Notes: a model not told the origin generated them from the sequence alone. A stretch of DNA of 24,579 nt from Prolixibacteraceae bacterium (GCA_016788685.1 JAEUSS010000254.1:1-24579); one strand, 5' to 3'; counted from the stretch's first letter, positions 14,362 to 23,247 are shown. Translations and numbers: made by a program.

Positions 14362-15732
14362 TTAAAACATCGGGTCCCAGGGCGGCAACATTTCGGGCTT
14401 CTGTGCATAAATTTCGAGCACCTTCTCGCTCAGGTACTTTTTGTGTACCACAAACCTGAACATGTACTCGTCGAACCATGCATCGGTAAACGTAAGATAC
14501 CCCTTTTCGCCGGCAGCCGGCCCCCAGCTGTTTTCAAACTGCCATTTGACAGGCTTTTGCTGATTATCCACATCAACGGCAATCAGCGCCATGCCGTGAC
14601 TTGAGCCGCTTTCTCCAGTCTGAATACGTTGCGCCTTGTCCATCCCGAATTTGACGCCGTAAACCGATTCGAAATCGAAATTATCAACATCGAGAATACC
14701 GACATCGCGGCGCAATTGTTTCCCAACATCGCACGAAGCATACAAAGCTTCGTTATTTTTGATGGACGCAACACAAAATTCCTTGATCACTTCGTTGGGA
14801 AGATTCACATAGTGCCAATTCTCACCTTCCTGCGTATTGCGGTAATTTTCAACCTCATAGTGTTTCCAGAAGGGGCGCGACGGATCGTTCATCAGCATCA
14901 CGTAGTCATCAAGGTTAGTATTGCCAAATACTGCAGCCATAAAACTCTTCGGTGTGTATGATTGTGCTTCGGCAATCGTCTTATCTTTGGTCTTGTATCT
15001 CCACTTAAATTCGGTTGGAGGTTCGCCCAGGTTGAGCGCCAGCATGCGGTAAATCTCCGAGAGCATCTCCATTTTACGAACGCCCAGTTTTTTATGGTCG
15101 GCTTTGGCAGCAACCATTCTACGAAGTTCCAGCGCATCTTCGCGCAACTTGGTATTGATCAGCTTGACCATCCAGTTTGTATTTTCGCTCGAATTGGTTT
15201 CGCCCATTGCTTCTTTGGGCACCATCCCGTATTTCTTTGCAAGGTTCACAAAGTTGATCCATTGCCCGCCGTCGTCAACCGGCGAACGCATGTACCATTT
15301 CACTTTCTGATCGTCGATCGGAAGACCAGCAGAACTTACCGCATTAGTCAGAAAAAGGTTTGATTTTTCCAGTAAATCGTAAAAATAAAGGTAGTTCTCA
15401 GAAAACTCGAATTCAGCCAGATTAAACTGTTTCATGACCATTGGCCTGAACAAATTCAGCGAAGAGAACATCCAGCAACGGCCTGATTTTTTCTGATCGG
15501 TAATTCCGGAGACATCAACCCGGTAGGTAAACAAATGGTCGGTCGTCCCGGCATTTTCGCGGTTCCAGGCCAACTGGGTAATTTCTGTTGACGAAAGTGC
15601 GTTTTGCATGGCTTTCGTGTACACGTCTTTTTTAAATCCGGATCTGATCTGATCCAAATCCCCCTGGGTAAGATTCTGGGCTGAGGCCGAAAAAACCGCC
15701 AACAGCAGAACCAGCATTAATCGTATCTTCAT
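14362..15732 (-). CDS. exported C1-family aminopeptidase C (bleomycin hydrolase type)
   Basis: This is a papain-fold cysteine aminopeptidase of the PepC/bleomycin hydrolase family. The catalytic triad is visible: Cys86 in QKKSGRCW, His in GSSHGMALIAVD, Asn in FENSWG. The ATG at 15732 gives MKIRLMLVLLLAVFSASAQN, a signal peptide with probable cleavage after ASA, so the 456-residue enzyme acts outside the cytoplasm, unlike the classic cytosolic PepC. A longer frame reaches 15864, but it puts unrelated sequence ahead of the signal peptide and is rejected. The DapF-family gene follows 56 nt downstream on the same strand, and sufS is divergent upstream. Its likely role is peptide trimming in the periplasm. 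No promoter was recognised upstream. Confidence 0.9.
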   Translation of the reverse strand: MKIRLMLVLLLAVFSASAQNLTQGDLDQIRSGFKKDVYTKAMQNALSSTEITQLAWNRENAGTTDHLFTYRVDVSGITDQKKSGRCWMFSSLNLFRPMVMKQFNLAEFEFSENYLYFYDLLEKSNLFLTNAVSSAGLPIDDQKVKWYMRSPVDDGGQWINFVNLAKKYGMVPKEAMGETNSSENTNWMVKLINTKLREDALELRRMVAAKADHKKLGVRKMEMLSEIYRMLALNLGEPPTEFKWRYKTKDKTIAEAQSYTPKSFMAAVFGNTNLDDYVMLMNDPSRPFWKHYEVENYRNTQEGENWHYVNLPNEVIKEFCVASIKNNEALYASCDVGKQLRRDVGILDVDNFDFESVYGVKFGMDKAQRIQTGESGSSHGMALIAVDVDNQQKPVKWQFENSWGPAAGEKGYLTFTDAWFDEYMFRFVVHKKYLSEKVLEIYAQKPEMLPPWDPMF

Positions 15733-15877
15733 TTTGTATAAATATTGATGAGTCATGTTTCGGAGTGCTAAAAATAACCATAAATCCGGAAGCAGAACCG
15801 CTGCAGGCCAAAAAGATTGGAACCCGAACTTGGCGTTGTTGTGCCTCCGGCTGATCAAAAGCAATGATTTATTCTTT

Positions 15878-15885
15878 TATCTTTG
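15878..15885 (+). promoter_or_regulatory. -7 box for sufS
   Basis: TATCTTTG is an exact consensus match 59 nt before the sufS ATG. No TTTG is found at the expected -33 distance. Confidence 0.45.
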
Positions 15886-15943
15886 ACCCGCAAAGAACAA
15901 ACAACATTACAAGCCGTTTAGTTGTTCTAAAAAATAAAGCGTT

Positions 15944-17161
15944 ATGAATTTCGAAGTTGATAAAATACGTCAGGATTTCCCGATCCTTCACCAACAGATA
16001 TACAACCGCCCTTTGGTTTATTTTGACAATGCGGCCACAACCCAGCGACCGAAGCAAGTGATTGATGCGCTGAATAAAACCTATACCGAATATTACGGGA
16101 ATATACACCGTGCCGCCCACTTTCTGGCCGACAAAGCGACCGAAGCCTACGAGGGCACCCGCGAGAAAGCCCGAAACTTTATCAATGCCGAAACCCGCGA
16201 ACAGATCATTTTTACCAAAGGCACCACCGAGAGTATTAATCTGGCCGCCTTCTCGTTTGGCGAAGCATTTGTTCAGGAAGGAGATGAGATTATTGTTTCG
16301 GAAATGGAGCACCACTCCAACATTGTTCCGTGGCAACTGATGGCTGCCCGGAAAGGTGCAAAGATTGTGATGCTCCCGATCGACAATGACGGGCGGTTGC
16401 TGATTGAAATGCTTGAACAGCTGATAACCAAACGCACCAGGCTCATTGCTGTTGCTCATGTCTCGAATGTACTTGGCACCATCAACCCGGTTAAGCAAAT
16501 CGCCCGGATCGCCCGCAACAACGGAGTCCGGATTTTTGTCGACGGGGCCCAGGCTGCACCACACCTGCGGATTGACGTTCAGGATATGGATGTTGATTTT
16601 TACGCATTCTCGGCACACAAAATGTATGGTCCGAACGGAGTCGGGGTCCTGTATGGAAAAACAGAACTGCTGGAACAGATGCCTCCCTACCAGGGCGGCG
16701 GCGAGATGATTTCGGAAGTCAAATTTTCAGGAACAACTTACAACGAACTGCCATATAAGTTTGAGGCCGGAACGCCGAACATCAGCGGTGTGATTGCATT
16801 CGGAGCGGCAATCGATTACCTCCGGAATACCGGAATTGAAACAGTTGCCGCATGGGAACACGAACTGCTGAGTTACGCCACTGCCGCATTAAACCAAATA
16901 CCCGGCCTGCGGATTTACGGCACACAAGCTGAAAAGTCGGGCGTAATTTCGTTTAATGTTGAAGGTGCCCATTTCTTTGATCTGGGAACCATGCTCGACA
17001 AGTTTGGCATTGCAGTGCGCACCGGTCACCACTGTGCCGACCCGCTGATGGACCATTTCGGAATTCAGGGAACTGTGCGGGCTTCGTTTGCCTTTTACAA
17101 CACCAGGGAAGAAATCGATCGTTTCGTTGACGCACTGAAGAAAGTGATTGCCATGTTTTAA
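15944..17161 (+). CDS. sufS: cysteine desulfurase SufS
   Basis: SufS is a PLP enzyme that removes sulfur from cysteine and hands it, as a persulfide, to SufE for Fe-S cluster assembly. The protein has 405 residues. The PLP lysine is Lys226 in FSAHKMYGP and the active-site cysteine is Cys364 in RTGHHCADP, both with the same numbering as E. coli SufS. EMEHHSNIVPW and DGAQAAPH are typical group II segments. The ATG at 15944 gives the usual start (FEVDKIRQDFPIL). The partner gene sufE lies about 1 kb downstream on the same strand, beyond a rubrerythrin gene on the opposite strand. The scaffold genes sufBCD are not in the window. Confidence 0.96.
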   Translation: MNFEVDKIRQDFPILHQQIYNRPLVYFDNAATTQRPKQVIDALNKTYTEYYGNIHRAAHFLADKATEAYEGTREKARNFINAETREQIIFTKGTTESINLAAFSFGEAFVQEGDEIIVSEMEHHSNIVPWQLMAARKGAKIVMLPIDNDGRLLIEMLEQLITKRTRLIAVAHVSNVLGTINPVKQIARIARNNGVRIFVDGAQAAPHLRIDVQDMDVDFYAFSAHKMYGPNGVGVLYGKTELLEQMPPYQGGGEMISEVKFSGTTYNELPYKFEAGTPNISGVIAFGAAIDYLRNTGIETVAAWEHELLSYATAALNQIPGLRIYGTQAEKSGVISFNVEGAHFFDLGTMLDKFGIAVRTGHHCADPLMDHFGIQGTVRASFAFYNTREEIDRFVDALKKVIAMF

Positions 17162-17274
17162 AACGCGGCTCACAGGTTAACTGAAGCAATCATTTCGCTG
17201 AACCTTGCCACACAAATCAGTATTCCGGCCAACGCAAAATTGAGAAAAGCTCTGCCCGGCACAATCTGAGCAAC

Positions 17275-17316
17275 GATAAAAAACAAAGGCCGTCTCAGGT
17301 AAACAGAGACGGCCTT
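17275..17316 (-). terminator. terminator between sufS and rubrerythrin
   Basis: AAGGCCGTCTC (17286-17296) and GAGACGGCCTT (17306-17316) form a perfect 11-bp stem with a 9-nt loop. Leftward it is followed by TTTGTTTTTT, so it is a good terminator for rubrerythrin. Rightward there is no T-tract, though the stem may still help end sufS transcripts. The remaining 17162-17274 holds nothing recognisable. Confidence 0.75.
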
Positions 17317-17336
17317 CATTATGAATTTATTCGCGA

Positions 17337-17912
17337 TTAATAATTTTCGGCTTCAATTTCGAAGTAAGCCTGAGAATGGCCGCAAACCGGACATTTCAAC
17401 GGGGGTTTGGCCGATTCGTGCAGGAATCCGCAAACCCTGCATTTCCATACCACTTTGCCTTCGCGCTCAAATACTTTTCCTTCTTCCAGATTTTGGTACA
17501 ACTTCCGGTAACGAGCTTCGTGTGCCTTCTCAATTTTGGCGATCGATTTAAAAAGCACGGCAATTTGCTTGAACCCTTCTTCTTCGGCAATCCGGGCAAA
17601 CTCCGGATACAATTCAGTCCATTCCTCGTTTTCTCCGTCAGCAGCAGCTTTCAGATTTTCGAGTGTTGTACCGATCTTTCCGGCCGGATAAGTGGCTGTA
17701 ATTTCCACCATACTGCCTTCCAGCGGTTTAAAAAACTGTTTGGCATGCGAACGTTCATTTTCAGCAGTCTCCATAAAAAGAGCGGCTATTTGTTCCAGTC
17801 CTTCAGCTTTTGCCTGTTTGGCAAAAAACTCGTAGCGGTTGCGGGCTTGAGACTCTCCGGCAAATGCTTTGAGCAAATTTTTTTCGGTCTGTGATCCGGC
17901 TAATGATTCCAT
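17337..17912 (-). CDS. rubrerythrin
   Basis: Rubrerythrin is a cytoplasmic non-haem diiron protein that reduces hydrogen peroxide in anaerobes and microaerophiles. The four-helix ferritin-like domain has Glu20 (GESQARNRY), Glu53 and His56 (ENERSH), and the second-half ligands in ENEEWTELYPEFARIAEEEG and AKIEKAHEARY. The C-terminal rubredoxin-like domain has two CxxC knuckles, WKCRVCGF and LKCPVCGH, for one Fe(SCys)4 site. The length of 191 residues is normal. The ATG at 17912 starts the classic N-terminus, with a TAAATTTG box 56 nt upstream. It lies convergent to sufS and divergent from sufE, embedded in the Fe-S genes. Confidence 0.95.
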   Translation of the reverse strand: MESLAGSQTEKNLLKAFAGESQARNRYEFFAKQAKAEGLEQIAALFMETAENERSHAKQFFKPLEGSMVEITATYPAGKIGTTLENLKAAADGENEEWTELYPEFARIAEEEGFKQIAVLFKSIAKIEKAHEARYRKLYQNLEEGKVFEREGKVVWKCRVCGFLHESAKPPLKCPVCGHSQAYFEIEAENY

Positions 17913-17967
17913 AGTTAATTGTTTTTATACTGATTTAATTTTTCAACGGAACTATTTCCTAAAACTA

Positions 17968-17975
17968 CAAATTTA
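17968..17975 (-). promoter_or_regulatory. -7 box for rubrerythrin
   Basis: CAAATTTA on the plus strand reads TAAATTTG leftward, matching TAnnTTTG 56 nt before the ATG at 17912. No clear -33 was found. I see no obvious PerR- or Rex-type operator in the 272-nt divergent region. Confidence 0.4.
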
Positions 17976-18097
17976 TCCCCCCTTGCGAAAGAACTCCATG
18001 TAATTTAGACTCATTCAAAAGTATGGTTATGGATCGGGAAACCACCTCCCCCGGATCAACTGCATGGCAATCAGATTTCCTCTTGTTTTATTAATAT

Positions 18098-18134
18098 TTT
18101 GTAAGGAATAGACAGGTCTGCATTTTTATTTTTG
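18098..18134 (+). promoter_or_regulatory. candidate promoter for sufE-sufT
   Basis: TATTTTTG (18127-18134) matches the -7 consensus 51 nt before the sufE ATG. TTTG at 18098-18101 could be the -33 element, but the 25-nt spacer is longer than usual. Confidence 0.35.
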
Positions 18135-18184
18135 CAGGAAATCAAAAAATACCGACATTTGCATCCTTTATTAAGCTATAGTTC

Positions 18185-18619
18185 ATGACCATAAACGAAA
18201 TACAGAAAGAGATCATTGAGGAGTTTTCGGTATACGAAGACTGGATGGATAAATACAGTTATCTGATTGAACTAGGCAACGATCTGAAAGAGCTGGACCC
18301 AAAGGACAAAACCGATCAGTACCTGATTAAAGGTTGCCAATCGAGGGTTTGGCTGGTTTCTGATTTTGCCGGCGGGAAAATTACCTTCAGGGGAGAAAGT
18401 GACGCCGTTATTGTAAAAGGCCTGGTGGCTTTACTGCTCAGGGTTGTGTCGGACCGGACTCCTGCCGAAATCATCGAAAACGAGTTATTCTTCGTTGATG
18501 AGATTGGCCTGAAGCAACACCTTTCGCCTACCCGCTCGAACGGATTGCTGGCTATGATCAAACAAATCAGGCTTTATGCTGTTGCTTATAACAGAATTTC
18601 AGAAAAGGAGAACGACTGA
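18185..18619 (+). CDS. sufE: sulfur acceptor protein SufE
   Basis: SufE takes the persulfide sulfur from SufS and passes it to the SufBCD scaffold. The 144-residue protein has the sulfur-accepting cysteine at Cys51 in IKGCQSRVW, the same number as in E. coli SufE, and the family ending LSPTRSNGLLAMIKQIRLYA. The ATG at 18185 gives the usual start. Its stop overlaps the next start as TGATG, so it is coupled to sufT. Its partner sufS is upstream on the same strand. Confidence 0.95.
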   Translation: MTINEIQKEIIEEFSVYEDWMDKYSYLIELGNDLKELDPKDKTDQYLIKGCQSRVWLVSDFAGGKITFRGESDAVIVKGLVALLLRVVSDRTPAEIIENELFFVDEIGLKQHLSPTRSNGLLAMIKQIRLYAVAYNRISEKEND

Positions 18620-18924
18620 TGGATGCCAGAATTGATTTAATAATTGAACGACTGAAAGACGTTTACGACCCGGAAATACCGGTAAATATTTACGATCTGG
18701 GGTTGATTTACAACGTAGACATCGATGATAACAACAAGGCTAATATTATTATGACACTTACGGCACCCGGCTGTCCTGTTGCGGACATTCTGGTTGAAGA
18801 TGTCAGGCAAGCAGCAATAGCCGTTGAAAACGTATCGGAAGCTGACGTAGAACTGACTTTTGACCCGCCGTGGGACAAATCGATGATGAGCGAAGAAGCC
18901 CGGCTTGAGCTTGGATTTTTTTAA
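18619..18924 (+). CDS. sufT: SufT-like Fe-S assembly factor (DUF59/MIP18 family)
   Basis: This is a single-domain DUF59 protein of 101 residues related to SufT, PaaD and eukaryotic MIP18, which help mature or deliver Fe-S clusters. Family motifs are VYDPEIPVNIYDLGLIY (about residues 15-31), TLTAPGCPVADIL with the conserved cysteine, and FDPPWDKSMMSEEARLELG. The ATG overlaps the sufE stop by one base (TGATG). A clear terminator follows 18 nt after the stop, so sufE-sufT is a two-gene transcript. The fold and context are clear; the exact client proteins are not known. Confidence 0.9.
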   Translation: MDARIDLIIERLKDVYDPEIPVNIYDLGLIYNVDIDDNNKANIIMTLTAPGCPVADILVEDVRQAAIAVENVSEADVELTFDPPWDKSMMSEEARLELGFF

Positions 18925-18942
18925 TTCTCTTTATGATACACT

Positions 18943-18970
18943 CAACCAGCTGCGGCTGGTTGTTTTTTTT
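18943..18970 (+). terminator. terminator of sufE-sufT
   Basis: CAACCAGC (18943-18950), loop TGCG, GCTGGTTG (18955-18962) form a perfect 8-bp stem followed directly by eight T. The T-run overlaps the stop of the leftward kinase gene at 18969, so the two convergent genes share this spacer. Confidence 0.85.
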
Positions 18971-20945
18971 ATAAGCAAACATCTCTCAGCTCCAAATCCT
19001 GAAGAGTAAAATAAAACACCGTTCCTTTTCCCGGCTCAGACTCCAGCCAGATTCTCCCGCCCAGCAACTCTACCAGCTTTTGGGTGATGGCAAGCCCCAA
19101 ACCTGTTCCCCGATAAATCCGCTCCTGATTTTCGTTTAACTTCCTGAACCTGTGAAAAATAGCTTCGTGATACTCTTTACTGATCCCGATTCCCGAATCC
19201 TTTACATACAAAATCAAATTTTGCCTGGCATCTAAAAAATATCCCATTTCAATCATTCCTTCATCGGTAAACTTTAAGGCATTAGACAGCAAATTGATAA
19301 AAACCTGCTTTACACGTACCCTATCCGAAAAAACAAACAACTCTTTCCCTTTTATTCCCTGAGACACCTGAAACCCGACCTTCGGGTTATGGTTTCCCTG
19401 TACAAACATCTGAAACAATTCATACATCAAAAGCATCATACTGAAATCCTGCCGTTTGATGGACAGCTGTTGGGCTTCAATTTTTGAAAGATCGATAATC
19501 TCATCGATCAGTACAAGCAGTGATTCGGTATTGGATTCTATTAAATCAGAATACATTTTCCGGGTTGTTTCATCCAGATCAACATCACTCAACAGCGACG
19601 AAAAACCAACAATCGAATTCAGCGGTGTCCGGATTTCGTGCGAAACATTGGCCAAAAAAGCCGACTTCAGATTATCCGACTCTTCAGCCTTTTTCTTGGC
19701 CTCCAGCAAACGGATATTCGTTTCATTGAGCTTGGTGTTTGCACCCTCCAGCTCATCGATTACACCGCCAAGCTGGTTATAGGCCTCTTCGAGCTGCTGT
19801 TTCTGCGTTTCAATTTTCAGAAGCTGACTTTTGCTTTGTTGCTGCGCCTTTTTTCGCCGCTGATTGACTAAAGAAAGAAAAAGAACCACAAAACTTAACA
19901 AAATGAGCGCGAATACAAGAATGCCAAAGTTTGACCGGGTGAAAATATTTTTTGAATTGACTAATAAGGCACCCGCAGGAAGCGCCTTAACTGAAATACC
20001 AAACCGATCAAGCTCGGCACGATCAAAAAAGCTCTCCTGGCTGGTCAGATAGACATGACTGCGCAAATTATGATTGGGCAGGTTCATTAACTGTATCAGC
20101 AGTTCAACTGCCTTCGCCCCCTGCGTGGAGCCTCTCTGGTGAAGCACTCCTGTAACTCCTTTACCGAGCGACATCATATTATTCGAAAAAACAGGAACAC
20201 GTGCCAGTTGCCCGATCTTCTCCAACAACAGATTCTCGTCAACCCGATTCCCGTATTTGTCCTGATTAACGCCAATGTAAAAAATAGCATCAAACCCGAT
20301 GTTCGAACTCACCATTGAACAAATAGACTCTTCATCAACATCTTCAGGAAACCGGACCTTAAAATCAGGGAACCGTGCTCCCTGCCGGGACAGATTCTCC
20401 CGGTATATCTTCCCGGTCGTAGTCTGATCGACAACAACAAGCAACTCTTTCGAATCCGGAAGCAGATTTTTAATCAGATCCACGATACTGTCGCTGACTG
20501 ATGTTTCTTTAAATCCGAAATATTCAGATCCTTCCAGCGGATAATCTTCCGGATTGGAAATTCCGGCAAAAACAACCGGAACTCCGGGGAAAAGATTCTG
20601 ATCATATTGAAATGAAAAGTCAAGCGCATCGTTGTCGGTTACCAAAACCCCGTCAATCCTCACGCCTGCATATTTCTTCTTCAGATACTGGCTGGTAACA
20701 TCGAACTGCGTCTGAACAAACTGCTTGGAATTTAGCCCCTCAAAAAAAAAGGTAATCTCCGGATTTTTCCTGAATTCGGATACGATTCCGACCGTCAGGC
20801 TATCCGTCCACCGGTAGCCCTGCTGATAAGAATTAATCACCAGAACATTTTTTGTTTTCTCCGAAGCTAAAGCGCTGCAAATGCCTGCAATTAAAATAAT
20901 TGACAGGAAAACCGCCCCGAAAATATGTTTTAGCTTAAAAATCAC
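18969..20945 (-). CDS. sensor histidine kinase with periplasmic ABC-type binding-protein domain
   Basis: This is an inner-membrane kinase whose sensor resembles an ABC substrate-binding protein (ABC_sub_bind type). A signal peptide comes first (LIAGICSALASE), then a periplasmic domain of about residues 33-315 beginning VLVINSYQQGYRWTD. A transmembrane helix follows near 338-358 and a charged coiled coil near 365-425. HisKA has its phospho-acceptor His at about residue 436 (NVSHEIRTPLNSIVGF), and the ATPase domain has NLLSNALKF, KDSGIGIS and GTGLGLAI. There is no receiver or output domain, and no response regulator is adjacent. There is no ATG near the N-terminus. GTG at 20945 is chosen (658 residues) because a TTG at 20957 lies within the -7 box. 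The ligand is unknown. Confidence 0.9.
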   Translation of the reverse strand: MIFKLKHIFGAVFLSIILIAGICSALASEKTKNVLVINSYQQGYRWTDSLTVGIVSEFRKNPEITFFFEGLNSKQFVQTQFDVTSQYLKKKYAGVRIDGVLVTDNDALDFSFQYDQNLFPGVPVVFAGISNPEDYPLEGSEYFGFKETSVSDSIVDLIKNLLPDSKELLVVVDQTTTGKIYRENLSRQGARFPDFKVRFPEDVDEESICSMVSSNIGFDAIFYIGVNQDKYGNRVDENLLLEKIGQLARVPVFSNNMMSLGKGVTGVLHQRGSTQGAKAVELLIQLMNLPNHNLRSHVYLTSQESFFDRAELDRFGISVKALPAGALLVNSKNIFTRSNFGILVFALILLSFVVLFLSLVNQRRKKAQQQSKSQLLKIETQKQQLEEAYNQLGGVIDELEGANTKLNETNIRLLEAKKKAEESDNLKSAFLANVSHEIRTPLNSIVGFSSLLSDVDLDETTRKMYSDLIESNTESLLVLIDEIIDLSKIEAQQLSIKRQDFSMMLLMYELFQMFVQGNHNPKVGFQVSQGIKGKELFVFSDRVRVKQVFINLLSNALKFTDEGMIEMGYFLDARQNLILYVKDSGIGISKEYHEAIFHRFRKLNENQERIYRGTGLGLAITQKLVELLGGRIWLESEPGKGTVFYFTLQDLELRDVCL

Positions 20946-20954
20946 ACGGAACCA

Positions 20955-20962
20955 CAAAGCTA
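20955..20962 (-). promoter_or_regulatory. -7 box for the binding-protein kinase
   Basis: CAAAGCTA on the plus strand reads TAGCTTTG leftward, matching TAnnTTTG. It ends only 9 nt before the GTG at 20945, which would leave a leader of a few bases. This box is why the upstream TTG is not taken as the start. A T-rich stretch lies near the -33 position, without an exact TTTG. Confidence 0.4.
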
Positions 20963-21050
20963 GTTAAGAGTTTAGAAAAATAGTGATTTTACTTTAACAC
21001 GCAAAATTTTTTATTCTCTGACAATCTGGTCCTCCCGAAAATTACTGAAC

Positions 21051-21091
21051 AAAAAAAAGGTGGCTATCTCAAAACTTGTGACGGCCACCTT
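21051..21091 (-). terminator. terminator of aspS
   Basis: AAGGTGGC (21057-21064) and GCCACCTT (21084-21091) form a perfect 8-bp stem. Leftward the stem is followed by a run of T. It lies 23 nt beyond the aspS stop. A smaller hairpin GCTCC/GGAGC (21095-21107) precedes it. Confidence 0.75.
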
Positions 21092-21113
21092 CATGCTCCT
21101 CGGGAGCTGTTTA

Positions 21114-22871
21114 CTATTTCTGATTTTTCAGATTTACCAAAAGATTAAGTTCTTCCAACTGTTCCGCAGAAATGGTTGACGGGCTGTCCATCATCACGTC
21201 GCGGCCCGAGTTGTTTTTCGGGAAAGCAATGGTATCGCGGATGCTGTCCAAACCGGCAAACATAGAGGTTAAACGGTCGAAACCGAAAGCAATACCGGCA
21301 TGCGGCGGAGCTCCGAATTTGAACGCGTTCATCAGGAAGCCAAACTGGTATTCGGCCTGTTCCGGAGTAAATCCGAGCAAACCAAACATCCGGGCCTGAA
21401 GGGCTTTGTCGAAAATACGAACTGAACCTCCACCAATTTCAACCCCGTTGATCACCAAATCGTAGGCATTGGCACGAACGGCTCCCGGGTTGGTATCGAG
21501 CAGCGGAATATCTTCGGGTTTCGGGGCGGTGAACGGATGGTGCATCGCGTAGAAACGCGCCGTATCTTCGTCCCATTCCAACAACGGGAAATCGACCACC
21601 CACAGCGGCTGGAACACGTTTTTATCGCGTAATCCCAACTGGCTCGCCATTTCCAGACGCAGATCGCCGATGGCTTTCAGCATTTTTTCTTTTACTCCGG
21701 AAAGGATTAGCAACAAATCGCCGGGTTTGGCACCAAATGCCTCGACCCATTTCTGAAGATCTTCCGGGGTATAAAATTTATCGACTGACGATTTGATCGT
21801 TCCATCGGTATTTACTTTCACGTAAACCAAGCCTTTGGCGCCGATTTGCGGGCGTTTCACCCACTCGGTCAGTGCATCGGTCTGTTTACGGGTATATTCC
21901 GAACAACCTTCGGCACAGATTCCGCCGATAAACTCAGCATCGTCGAACACCGGGAATCCGTGTCCTTTGGCCAAAGCAGTCAGGTCTTTGATTTTCATTC
22001 CGAAACGGATGTCCGGTTTATCCGATCCGTAGCTTTCCATCGCTTCGGAATACGGCATGCGCGGAAATTCGGTAATGTCGATTCCTTTAATTTCTTTGAA
22101 CAGGTATTTGGTCAGGCCTTCGAACATGTTCAGGATATCTTCCTGCTCCACGAACGACATTTCACAGTCGATCTGGGTAAATTCGGGCTGACGGTCGGCA
22201 CGTAAATCTTCGTCGCGGAAGCATTTCACGATCTGGTAATAGCGGTCGAAACCAGCGACCATCAGCAACTGTTTCAGCTGTTGCGGCGACTGTGGCAAAG
22301 CGTAAAACTCGCCCGGATTCATGCGTGAAGGCACCACAAAGTCGCGGGCCCCTTCCGGAGTTGATTTGATCAGAACCGGAGTTTCGGTTTCGATGAAATT
22401 TTGACTGTCGAGGTAAGAGCGCGTAGCGAAAGCCATTTTCGAACGCAGGATCAGTGTATCGCGAACCGGAGCACGGCGCAAATCGAGGTAACGGTATTTC
22501 ATACGGATTTCGTCGCCGCCATCGCTTTCGTCTTCGATGGTAAACGGCGGAGTATCCGAGCTGTTCAGTATCCTGACCGATGAAATTTCGAGTTCAATCT
22601 CCCCGGTTGGAATATTTTTGTTTTTGCTGCTGCGCTCACGAACTTTTCCGGTAGCCTGAACCACATATTCGCGGCCAAGCTGATTTGCAACATCGGCAAC
22701 CGACTGTTCTGTTTTTTCATCAACTACCAGCTGAGTAATGCCGTAGCGGTCGCGAAGATCGATGAAAGTCATACCGCCCAGGTTACGAACGCGCTGAACC
22801 CAGCCTGCAAGGGTTACCACCGAACCCTGATGATTGATGCGTAATTCGCCGCATGTATGTGTTCTGTACAT
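21114..22871 (-). CDS. aspS: aspartate--tRNA ligase
   Basis: This class II aminoacyl-tRNA synthetase charges tRNA-Asp. The N-terminal anticodon-binding OB domain contains [21 protein letters not shown]. Motif 2 is [18 protein letters not shown] and motif 3 is GIAFGFDRL. The 585-residue length and the inserted domain of about residues 285-415 identify the bacterial form, not the archaeal one. Whether it is discriminating or also charges tRNA-Asn cannot be judged from this window. The ATG at 22871 gives the standard [11 protein letters not shown] start, with a TATTTTTG box 24 nt upstream. It appears to be a single-gene transcript ending at a strong terminator. Confidence 0.97.
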   Translation of the reverse strand: MYRTHTCGELRINHQGSVVTLAGWVQRVRNLGGMTFIDLRDRYGITQLVVDEKTEQSVADVANQLGREYVVQATGKVRERSSKNKNIPTGEIELEISSVRILNSSDTPPFTIEDESDGGDEIRMKYRYLDLRRAPVRDTLILRSKMAFATRSYLDSQNFIETETPVLIKSTPEGARDFVVPSRMNPGEFYALPQSPQQLKQLLMVAGFDRYYQIVKCFRDEDLRADRQPEFTQIDCEMSFVEQEDILNMFEGLTKYLFKEIKGIDITEFPRMPYSEAMESYGSDKPDIRFGMKIKDLTALAKGHGFPVFDDAEFIGGICAEGCSEYTRKQTDALTEWVKRPQIGAKGLVYVKVNTDGTIKSSVDKFYTPEDLQKWVEAFGAKPGDLLLILSGVKEKMLKAIGDLRLEMASQLGLRDKNVFQPLWVVDFPLLEWDEDTARFYAMHHPFTAPKPEDIPLLDTNPGAVRANAYDLVINGVEIGGGSVRIFDKALQARMFGLLGFTPEQAEYQFGFLMNAFKFGAPPHAGIAFGFDRLTSMFAGLDSIRDTIAFPKNNSGRDVMMDSPSTISAEQLEELNLLVNLKNQK

Positions 22872-22894
22872 ATTTGTATCTGTTTTGTTCAGTG

Positions 22895-22902
22895 CAAAAA
22901 TA
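22895..22902 (-). promoter_or_regulatory. -7 box for aspS
   Basis: CAAAAATA on the plus strand reads TATTTTTG leftward, matching TAnnTTTG 24 nt before the ATG. No -33 TTTG was found at the expected distance. Confidence 0.4.
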
Positions 22903-23247
22903 AGCAGTTTTTGGAATAATATGCCCGAAAAAATCAGTTTGGCAGTTAAAGTTTGAACGGAAAGATTTCACAGATAAAAATCATTAAATATTTTCCATTC
23001 GTACTGTACATATGATCATATATATTTTATAAATTGCCTGAACTAAAAATCAAAGGCCTGCATGAACCATAAACGACTCCTGGAAACCAACAGATCGTCA
23101 AGCATTCCCTGTGCGCAATCACGCCTGTTTACCAATGAACGACTGCCTTCGGTCTAAATCCGTCCCGACTATATTTTGCAAAACTCCTGCACGCTGATCT
23201 AAAAAAAACAACTATACCACAACACAACAACTAACTAATCAGACATT
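22903..23247. other. intergenic region between divergent aspS and the DUF3857 gene
   Basis: About 345 nt hold no credible gene. A 31-codon frame at 23062 has no recognisable features. The AT-rich part contains a perfect 12-bp palindrome ATATGATCATAT (23010-23021). Upstream of the DUF3857 gene, TATATTTTG (23170-23178) resembles a -7 box with one extra T. The last 50 nt before the ATG are A- and C-rich, as expected of an unstructured leader. Confidence 0.4.

Noticed and set aside
15733..15864. 44-residue extension of aminopeptidase C
   Set aside because: Places extra sequence before a complete signal peptide.
15869..16618. 249-codon frame antisense to sufS
   Set aside because: Shadow of the sufS coding sequence. 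It also covers the sufS promoter region.
23062..23157. 31-codon frame between aspS and the DUF3857 gene
   Set aside because: Short, no motif, no promoter at a sensible distance, and expected by chance.
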